DNA of 7,892 nt, from positions 1 through 7,892 of the forward strand of contig DHAA01000037.1 of assembly GCA_002397275.1 (NCBI GenBank), in the 5' to 3' direction. Positions 1-5,320 of this stretch are shown here, in pieces (position 1 is the first letter of the stretch; every line of letters begins with the position of its first letter). Made by a program: the position numbers and the translations under genes. This DNA is from Thermacetogenium sp. UBA4966. Its GTDB lineage: Bacteria; Bacillota; DSM-12270; Thermacetogeniales; Thermacetogeniaceae. A model generated the notes under the pieces. That model saw only the letters and a list, made by a program, of their open reading frames with translations. It ran no database searches and had not been told where the DNA came from.

Positions 1-535
1 CAACGAACTCTCCCTGTTTGTAGATGCTCCCCTTGGAGTCCGCAGGCAAGTCCCTGAACAGCTCCTCCTTATAAGGCTCGCCCTGTTCTTCAAAGAGGGC
101 GGTCGCCTCTTCGCTGGTAACCTCCTGCCGGATTACCGGGTAGTCATCCCTTTTGATCTTCTCCATTTCTTTTTCGATCAAGGACAGATCCTCGGTTGTA
201 AAGGGACGCTCCGCGTCAAAATCGTAATAAAAACCGTCGGCGATAGCCGGCCCGATAGCCAATTTCGTCTCGGGAAAAAGGCGTTTTACTGCCTGCGCCA
301 GCAGATGAGCGGAAGTATGCCTGTAAACCGCCCGCCCCTCTTCATCGGCAAAAGTAAGAAATTCCACCTTTTTTTCCGGACACGCTTTTCTATTAAGGTC
401 CTCCTTATCGCCGTCCACTCTGGCAACAAGCGCTTCTTTAGCCAGTTTCCTGCTGAGGCCGGCCGCGGCCTCCATCCAGGAGGTCCCTGCCGGAACTTCA
501 TAAACGCTCCCATCTTTCAAGATAATGGGTATCAT
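1..535 (-). CDS. thrS: Threonyl-tRNA synthetase, N-terminal 178 residues (cut by window edge)
   Basis: Charges tRNA-Thr with threonine in the cytoplasm. The gene runs off the low end of the window, so only about 178 of the usual ~640 residues are visible. Residues 1-62 form a TGS domain (begins MIPIILKDGSVYEVPAGTSW). The second (editing) domain follows with HTSAHLLAQAV, placing H73 and H77 at the same numbers as the HxxxH editing histidines of E. coli ThrRS, then the family block IGPAIADGFYYDFD. The catalytic and anticodon-binding domains would lie outside the window. The ATG at 533-535 is preceded by GGAGGAAG. A threonine T-box leader lies directly upstream, which independently supports the assignment. 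No break is seen in the visible part. Confidence 0.97.
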   Translation of the reverse strand, partial: MIPIILKDGSVYEVPAGTSWMEAAAGLSRKLAKEALVARVDGDKEDLNRKACPEKKVEFLTFADEEGRAVYRHTSAHLLAQAVKRLFPETKLAIGPAIADGFYYDFDAERPFTTEDLSLIEKEMEKIKRDDYPVIRQEVTSEEATALFEEQGEPYKEELFRDLPADSKGSIYKQGEFV

Positions 536-562
536 GTCTATTCTTCCTCCATTCATGAAAAT

Positions 563-598
563 AAAAGAGACCTCGTCCTTTTGAAGGGGACGAGGTCT
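563..598 (-). terminator. Conditional intrinsic terminator of the thrS T-box
   Basis: A perfect 11-bp stem (568-578 with 588-598, GACCTCGTCC core) is followed on the minus strand by TTTT at 563-566. It directly follows the T-box sequence, part of which would form the competing antiterminator, so termination should occur when tRNA-Thr is charged. Confidence 0.93.
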
Positions 599-795
599 TC
601 TCGCGGTTCCACCCCGATTAGCGAAAACTATCGCTCTCTCGTGTCGCACAGATAACGGTGTGCCGCCGAACAATAAGATGCGCAGGATGGTCTTCCCCTG
701 ACCCGGTTGCCGGAAACGCTTTCAGCCGCGGCGCTTTCCTCTCTGAGGCAGGTATCAAGGTACATGGTCCTGTTATCGTTTAATATCTGCTTTTG
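563..795 (-). promoter_or_regulatory. T-box riboswitch leader of thrS, specifier ACC (Thr)
   Basis: Untranslated leader that senses uncharged tRNA-Thr and switches between terminator and antiterminator. The conserved T-box is at 602-616 on the minus strand (GGGGTGGAACCGCG), just before the terminator. Stem I can be folded by eye: CAGGA (768-772) pairs with TCCTG (683-687), and CCTTGA (755-760) pairs with TCAGGG (696-701). Between them is an internal loop whose 3' side reads GAAGACCA. The ACC at 689-691, followed by the expected purine, is therefore the specifier codon and is a threonine codon, matching the gene. The CAGAGAGG and GGCTGAAAGCG blocks near 715-748 match the distal part of Stem I. 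The start of the RNA (~795) is inferred from the promoter. Confidence 0.95.
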
Positions 796-800
796 GCTGA

Positions 801-829
801 ATTATACGCGACAAAGAGAGGGATGTCAA
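801..829 (-). promoter_or_regulatory. Consensus sigma-A promoter of thrS
   Basis: On the minus strand, TTGACA (824-829), a 17-bp spacer and TATAAT (801-806): both hexamers and the spacing are perfect consensus. It begins 17 bp after the ytxC stop codon, so thrS has its own strong start. No terminator separates it from ytxC, so some ytxC transcripts may also enter the T-box leader. Confidence 0.93.
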
Positions 830-846
830 CAACAAATACTCTCTAC

Positions 847-1719
847 CTATTTTTTCTTGCTGTGGTATAAATGACGGCACCTTTCACAGCCGGGACAGCG
901 CATGACTCGTTCCTCAAAGACCTGTTGGACGGTGCGCAGGGGATCGCATTCCCAGATGTGGTCGGATACGTGAAAAATAATTATTTCAGGAACCAGAGTA
1001 ATCAGCATGCTCAGTAAGTAATCTTTATAGTTGAATTCCCCTTCCGTAACAGAAAATGACGGAGTGTGAATATGCTCTTTGCGGATCACATAACCATTCT
1101 TGTCACAGATAAAAAAAGCTCCTTCCGGGGTAATAAAAATGTGCGCCTCATCAATTTTGGGTTCCTGCAGTTCCACAAAACAACGCAGTAAACGCACAAA
1201 TTCTATGTAATCCTTGGCTGCCAACAGTTCCTCCCCGGTCCTTTCGACAATACGTTCCAACTGAGTCCGGTAACCGCGGAGGCGAAATTTAGCAAATCCC
1301 TCGATATTAATTGTCCGGTATTCAACCAGGTAATCGTATACGCTTTGCAATACTCTGTTTCTTCTGATTATTTTCAGCTTATCCAGAGTTTCCAACGTGC
1401 TGGTTGCAATTTCAAAACGGTCTTGTGGAGAGCAGTAATGATAGGTTTTCTCAATATAATCTTTCACAAAATTCGTTTCCAATTGGCTGATAAAAAGATC
1501 GGAAACCGCTTTAGCAACCGCAAACCTGCAGGCAAATCTCCGCTCCCCCTGTTTGCCGCAGCGAGTGACTCCGACGATAAAGAAAAGCCATGGCGGATTT
1601 TCCCTCTCTTCAAAATAAACGATATCCTGCTCATCCGAAAGAAAATTCAGCTCGCATTCCAGCCTTACCCTTATTTCATCAACAAAAGAAGCAGTACCTA
1701 TCACGATTTGGGAGTTCAA
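847..1719 (-). CDS. ytxC: YtxC-family putative sporulation protein
   Basis: A 290-residue soluble protein of the YtxC family, whose biochemical role is unknown; the family is named for a sporulation link in Bacillus. The assignment rests on length (B. subtilis YtxC is about 280 residues), overall sequence character and position: ytxC sits directly upstream of thrS in B. subtilis, as here. No signal peptide or membrane segment is seen. The C-terminus carries CPGCERCRHLYH (C275, C278, C281, H283, H286), which could bind a metal. The start codon is TTG (1717-1719), chosen because AGGAAGGAG lies 8 nt upstream and no ATG is near the N-terminus. It follows the HD-GYP gene by 75 bp with no clear promoter, so co-transcription is likely. 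Stop is TAG. The family call is from memory of its features, not a search. Confidence 0.82.
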   Translation of the reverse strand: MNSQIVIGTASFVDEIRVRLECELNFLSDEQDIVYFEERENPPWLFFIVGVTRCGKQGERRFACRFAVAKAVSDLFISQLETNFVKDYIEKTYHYCSPQDRFEIATSTLETLDKLKIIRRNRVLQSVYDYLVEYRTINIEGFAKFRLRGYRTQLERIVERTGEELLAAKDYIEFVRLLRCFVELQEPKIDEAHIFITPEGAFFICDKNGYVIRKEHIHTPSFSVTEGEFNYKDYLLSMLITLVPEIIIFHVSDHIWECDPLRTVQQVFEERVMRCPGCERCRHLYHSKKK

Positions 1720-1727
1720 TCAACTCA

Positions 1728-1736
1728 CTCCTTCCT
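1728..1736 (-). promoter_or_regulatory. Ribosome binding site fixing the TTG start of ytxC
   Basis: AGGAAGGAG on the minus strand, 8 nt before the TTG at 1717-1719. It supports the non-ATG start, and seven of its nine bases lie in the 3' arm of the hairpin described at 1730-1783. Confidence 0.8.
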
Positions 1737-1783
1737 GCTACCTTTTATCATATCCAATACATGATATGATTCATGCAGGAAGG
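1730..1783 (-). promoter_or_regulatory. Nested hairpin covering the ytxC ribosome binding site
   Basis: In the minus-strand RNA, CCTTCCTGC (1775-1783) pairs perfectly with GCAGGAAGG (1730-1738). Nested inside it, ATCATATC (1763-1770) pairs perfectly with GATATGAT (1747-1754) around an 8-nt loop. The outer 3' arm contains most of the Shine-Dalgarno sequence. No U-tract follows on the minus strand, so it is not an ordinary terminator for the HD-GYP gene; control of translation is the simpler reading. On the plus strand TTTTCATTATTT follows, so a weak antisense terminator is possible. The structure is seen; the function is inferred. Confidence 0.55.
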
Positions 1784-1794
1784 GTTTTCATTAT

Positions 1795-2859
1795 TTATTC
1801 CCAATCAATGATATCTTCAATAAAAATCGTCAACTCTTTTAAAAGATCGATCTCTGGAAAGTTCATCCTGTAATTTATTCCTAGGGAATCCTCGATCACC
1901 CTGATCACAGGGCGTGTCGGGTAGTTTTTTGGTATATGGATCACAAAACCCTTTTCTCCGGTATTCAGCTTTACCAAGCTGCCCAGCGGATACACCGCAA
2001 TATTTGTACAAAACATCCTCGCCAGCTCCTGCTCAAAAGAAAATCCCGCATGAGCAGTTATATATTCAACGGCCTGGTAAGGAGGAAGACGCTTTTCATC
2101 GAGGCCGTTTACCAGCTTATCATAGATATTGGCGATAGCCGTGACGGCGGCATATTCATGGATTTCGTCCCCTTTCAAACGGCGGGGATAGCCGCTGCCG
2201 TTAAAACATTCATGGTGCTGGTAAGCCACATGAGCAACCATGAGGTTGAAACCATTTTCGCGCATGATTTCATAACCGTATAAAGTATGTCTTTCCCTTT
2301 CTTCAATCTCTGCTTCCGCAAGAGGCCTTTTGGCATGCAGAATCCTGTCCGGGAGCCTGCTTTTGCCGATATCATGCAAAAGGGCTCCTGTGCCCAGATC
2401 AAGGAGGTTTTCCTCCCTGTACTGGATATTGATCCCGGTTAGTATGGCATAAACCGCCACCGTAACTGAGTGATGAAACAACTGTTCCCCTGCGATCCTG
2501 ATCTCCGAGAGATAGGCTAGCGCTTCTCTGTGGGTCAGAATCTGCTTGATAATACCCTTGACGGTCTCTTTTGTTTTTACAGAGTCCAGTTCAGCCCCCA
2601 GTCTGATATCGTCCATCGCCTTGTGAACCAGTTCTGCAGCGCGCAGCCTGGTCTCTTCATTGACTATGTCATTGATCACCAGATCAGAAAGACGCTCATC
2701 AAAAATATAGGCGTGAGTTACTCCAAAATCTACCATCCGTTTAATATAGCTTTCCTTGAGCATCGTCCCTTTGTCCAGAAGAATGCGTCCCCCCCGAGCA
2801 TAAATAGGCCGTTCTAAAACCATTCCAGGCTGCAGTTTTTCCATAACTACCCTGCGCAT
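1795..2859 (-). CDS. HD-GYP domain protein, likely cyclic-di-GMP phosphodiesterase
   Basis: A 354-residue cytoplasmic protein with a short N-terminal region typical of stand-alone HD-GYP proteins (LQPGMVLERPIYARGGRILL), a linker, and an HD-GYP domain from about 110 to 275. It ends with the common tail YPLGSLVKLNTGEKGFV. Catalytic features seen: H130, the HD pair H162-D163 in LLHDIGK, H191, H210, HHE at 215-217 and GYP at 223-225. The family hydrolyses cyclic-di-GMP to pGpG or GMP. One oddity: where the family normally has DxYD, this protein has NIYD, so a conserved metal-ligand Asp is replaced by N244. The ATG at 2857-2859 was chosen because AGGGGGAG precedes it; the frame extends to a TTG at 2914-2916 but that has no ribosome site. 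No receiver or PAS domain is present, so the input signal is unknown. ytxC follows by 75 bp. Confidence 0.93.
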   Translation of the reverse strand: MRRVVMEKLQPGMVLERPIYARGGRILLDKGTMLKESYIKRMVDFGVTHAYIFDERLSDLVINDIVNEETRLRAAELVHKAMDDIRLGAELDSVKTKETVKGIIKQILTHREALAYLSEIRIAGEQLFHHSVTVAVYAILTGINIQYREENLLDLGTGALLHDIGKSRLPDRILHAKRPLAEAEIEERERHTLYGYEIMRENGFNLMVAHVAYQHHECFNGSGYPRRLKGDEIHEYAAVTAIANIYDKLVNGLDEKRLPPYQAVEYITAHAGFSFEQELARMFCTNIAVYPLGSLVKLNTGEKGFVIHIPKNYPTRPVIRVIEDSLGINYRMNFPEIDLLKELTIFIEDIIDWE

Positions 2860-2937
2860 TCTGCTCCCCCTATTATGCTGCAAAATTCCTGCGGCGTCTA
2901 ACCATCTCCAAGACAAACCCTGATGATGACAGGTAAC

Positions 2938-2976
2938 AAAATTAGAATAATTTTCTTATATCCTATTAAAATTAGA
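2938..2976. repeat. Pair of 9-bp direct repeats upstream of the HD-GYP gene
   Basis: AAAATTAGA occurs at 2938-2946 and 2968-2976, 30 bp apart, or about three helical turns, in an A/T-rich stretch upstream of the HD-GYP start. This could be an operator, but A/T-rich repeats of this length also arise by chance. I found no convincing promoter hexamers nearby. Confidence 0.3.
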
Positions 2977-2993
2977 CAAAACTGCTTTTTGTC
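2975..2993 (-). terminator. Weak hairpin after the metallophosphoesterase gene
   Basis: A perfect 7-bp stem, GACAAAA (2987-2993) with TTTTGTC (2975-2981), has a 5-nt loop and is followed on the minus strand by TAATTTTAAT. It lies about 80 bp past the stop of the metallophosphoesterase gene. The stem is A/T-rich and the T-tract interrupted, so termination would be weak at best. Confidence 0.3.
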
Positions 2994-3071
2994 CTGCTTT
3001 CTTTGCCGTCCGAATAATTTTTGGCGCCCTTAGGCTCCCATCTTCATTTGCAAGTACGCTTTTTTATGAGT

Positions 3072-3914
3072 TCATCCGTTTTCGCTGAGAGATTTTAAGG
3101 TAACAATTACAATTTCAGGTCGATTGAAAAGCCTCAGCGGAAAGATGCTGTTCCCCAAGCCTCTGCTCACAAACATGGCGCAAGCCTCTTTCCTATAGCA
3201 GCCGCTCGTATAGCGCGGGAACAATCCTTGATCCGGCGCGGCAAGTCCCCCTATCAACGGCAGCCTGACCTGACCGCCGTGCGCATGCCCTGAAAAGATT
3301 AAATCCATATTGTTCTCGGCGTATAGTTCAAAAAGCTCGGGCCTGTGAGAGAGTAAAATCTGAAAGGCTTCATTTGACGACCATCGGCGCAGAGATTTTA
3401 TATAAGAAGAGGCGCCAAAAGCAGGGTCTTTTAAACCTAACAGATTGATTGAAGCTTCTCCAAGGGACAGTTCAACCAGAGAATCATCAAGCACTTGAAC
3501 TCCAGCGTTCAGCAAGCTGCTTTTAATAGCGGGATAGCGGCCTGACCATGCTTCGTGGTTGCCGGATACATAATACACTGGAGCGATCTGCGCCGCGCCT
3601 TCAACGAACCTCATGGCCGCGGGTAAATCATATCTTCGCCTGTCAATTAAATCGCCGGTAATTATAATGATATCAGGAGAAGTTTTTTTTAATTTATTTA
3701 ATAATATTTTCTGATCCGACCCAAACTTTTTGTTATGCAGATCGGAAATATGAGCGATGACATAGCCGTCAAATTCCTTTGGTATTTTGCTGCTGCCGTA
3801 CTCTGATTTTGTTATAACGATACTGTTGTTTTGCCAGAAGAAAAAAATTACCAGGCAGATGAGGCCAAACAAAAAACATAAAACCTTCTTCCCCTTTTTT
3901 GAGCGCATTTTCAT
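3072..3914 (-). CDS. Membrane-anchored calcineurin-like metallophosphoesterase (YkuE/YaeI type)
   Basis: A 280-residue phosphoesterase tethered by one N-terminal membrane segment (residues 11-27, after a Lys/Arg-rich start), with the catalytic domain probably on the outer face. All metal-site motifs are present: D58-x-H60 in ISDLH, D88 in GDLID, N119-H120 in GNHE, H190 in LLSHRPE, and H210-x-H212 in SGHAHGGQ. The end, SRGLGNSIFPLRLFNRPEI, is typical of the YkuE/YaeI group, some of which act on lipid or nucleotide phosphoesters; the substrate here cannot be read from sequence. The ATG at 3912-3914 was chosen because it gives a compact signal anchor and lies about 50 nt after a promoter -10. 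The frame extends to a TTG at 3990-3992, but that overlaps the -35 region. The ribosome site (GGGTGG) is weak, and a second ATG at 3906-3908 is possible. Confidence 0.92.
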   Translation of the reverse strand: MKMRSKKGKKVLCFLFGLICLVIFFFWQNNSIVITKSEYGSSKIPKEFDGYVIAHISDLHNKKFGSDQKILLNKLKKTSPDIIIITGDLIDRRRYDLPAAMRFVEGAAQIAPVYYVSGNHEAWSGRYPAIKSSLLNAGVQVLDDSLVELSLGEASINLLGLKDPAFGASSYIKSLRRWSSNEAFQILLSHRPELFELYAENNMDLIFSGHAHGGQVRLPLIGGLAAPDQGLFPRYTSGCYRKEACAMFVSRGLGNSIFPLRLFNRPEIVIVTLKSLSENG

Positions 3915-3962
3915 AATCCGCCACCCGCTCTCCGCATGATTGGAAAGGCCCGCATCTTTTTC

Positions 3963-3992
3963 ATTATAGCGGATTATCGCTTGCTTGCCCAA
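3963..3992 (-). promoter_or_regulatory. Probable sigma-A promoter of the metallophosphoesterase gene
   Basis: On the minus strand, TTGGGC (3987-3992), an 18-bp spacer and a perfect TATAAT (3963-3968). Transcription would begin near 3956, giving a leader of about 40 nt before the ATG at 3914. This argues that the gene is expressed independently of the broken YibE/F gene upstream. Confidence 0.65.
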
Positions 3993-4054
3993 TTAAAAGA
4001 TGCCGGCCGTTGTCCTCCTGCAGTTCAATGGATCTCGGAGAAGAATTTATTGGT

Positions 4055-5221
4055 TCATAAATTTGGGGATTTAGCCGTGCGCTCCTTGCGCGTGAACAGC
4101 CACGCACACACAGCGGTACAAAGCGGGGTCGTAAGAATAACGCCGAGCGTGCCTGAAAGTGCCTGAAGGATCTCAATGCCGATGGAATACATGTTAATGA
4201 CCATATTATACGGATAATTATACGCATACATGCTGATCAGTACGAACACAGAACTTCCTGTATAGGCAAAAATAAGGGTGTTGACATTTGTGCTCAACAT
4301 ATCGCGGCCAACATGGATACCGCTTTGGAACAACTGCTTTCTAGTCAGAGAAGGAGTTTGTTCGTGAATTTCGTTTATCGCAGATGCAATCGAAAAACAG
4401 TTGTCCATTACCGCGCCGAGAGAAGCGATCAGAATCCCTGAAAACAGAAGTCCGCCGACGTCCACACCGCTATTCTGTGAGATGTAGATCAGGTTTTCCA
4501 CGCTGGATACATTGTATCCGGATATATGCGCCAGCTGGCCGAAGAAAGTAGCCGCCAGCCCGGCTATGATCACACCGCCGGTAGTGCTGATGATCGACGC
4601 AAGAGTTTTCAGCGTGGCGCCTCCAATCAGATACAACGACACTATCGACGTTAACACGACAATGACCACCGCGGCCCAAAAGGTCTAATATCCGATATAG
4701 ATCATCGGAAGATATAGAAAAATGATGCAGATTAAAGAAAAAGCAAGGGCACATGCCGATTTGACTCCTTTTGTGCCGCCAATAAGCCACAGAAAAAAGA
4801 CGACGACCGCGATCATCAGGTACAAAACCGGCGAACGATCATAGTTATATACCGAGACCGAGACCTGCTCTTCGAATACGCTGGTTTGCACGATGACCCT
4901 TGTTCCCACTTGACAGGCCGCGCCATAGAGATAACTGTCCAGGCTATTCGCCTCAAAAACCTGCCCCGTATATGGTCCGGTAAGCATTTCAACATTCACA
5001 ACCTGGCCTCCGACACGGGAGCCGTCCTTCTGCAGATTGTCCTTAATGATTTCCACTACCCGCGCCTTTTCAAAATCAGTTCCTTCGCTGTCATAGAGGG
5101 GCGTAATGTAGATGTTGCGGTTAAAAAAATACAGAGACACAAAAAAACCTGCCATCAAAAGCATCAATAAGGAATTTATAATCAACTTCTTATATTTCCT
5201 GAAGAAACTAAAGTCACTCAT
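4055..5221 (-). pseudogene. YibE/F-family membrane protein gene interrupted by an in-frame TAG
   Basis: Read straight through, this frame gives a 388-codon YibE/F-family polytopic membrane protein of normal family length. The family's role is not established. The first part (178 residues) has an N-terminal membrane segment (13-33), an extracytoplasmic domain, then segments at about 132-148 and 154-176 ending LPMIYIGY. A TAG follows at 4685-4687 (codon 179). The same frame continues with TFWAAVVIVVLTSIVSLYL and conserved family blocks (LAHISGYNVSS, GGLLFSGILIASLGAVMD, SAINEIHEQ, YPYNMVINMYSIGIEI) to a TGA at 4055. No base is lost or gained; relatives typically have a serine at the TAG position, so one base change explains it. 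A GTG at 4667-4669 could restart translation but has no ribosome site. The ATG at 5219-5221 has GGGAG only 3 nt upstream. Sequencing error or readthrough remain possible. Confidence 0.85.
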
Positions 5222-5244
5222 ATGCTCCCATATTTCCTCTCTTC

Positions 5245-5287
5245 AAAAAAGCAATATAAGAGATAGAAATATCTATCCTTATATTGC
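5245..5287 (-). terminator. Intrinsic terminator after the phosphatase gene
   Basis: In the minus-strand RNA, GCAATATAAG (5278-5287) pairs with CTTATATTGC (5251-5260); after a single bulged T, GATAGA (5272-5277) pairs with TCTATC (5262-5267) around a 4-nt loop. Six T residues (5245-5250) follow. The stem is A/T-rich but about 16 bp long. It lies 34 bp past the phosphatase stop and ends only 24 bp before the YibE/F start, and no clear promoter lies between, so YibE/F expression may depend on readthrough. Confidence 0.8.
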
Positions 5288-5320
5288 CTTCCTGATTTTA
5301 TGATTTTTGTTTAAAACTAA

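Noticed and set aside
2914..2916. Upstream TTG start for the HD-GYP protein
   Set aside because: No ribosome site precedes it and the 19 extra residues do not resemble the family; the ATG at 2857-2859 has AGGGGGAG.
2860..3071. A cyclic-di-GMP riboswitch upstream of the HD-GYP gene
   Set aside because: GGGCGCC and GACGGCAAAG superficially recall the GEMM motif, but the conserved order, the tetraloop and receptor, and the helices are not there.
3990..3992. Upstream TTG start for the metallophosphoesterase
   Set aside because: It overlaps the probable -35 hexamer and would put 26 unrelated residues before the membrane anchor.
4014..4019. AGGAGG on the minus strand after the YibE/F stop
   Set aside because: No start codon lies within normal distance; the nearest, the TTG at 3990-3992, is 21 nt away and is itself rejected.
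4685..4687. Pyrrolysine-coding TAG as the primary explanation
   Set aside because: The position corresponds to serine in relatives and not to a methyltransferase active site, and two other genes in the window end in TAG. It is kept only as a minor alternative.
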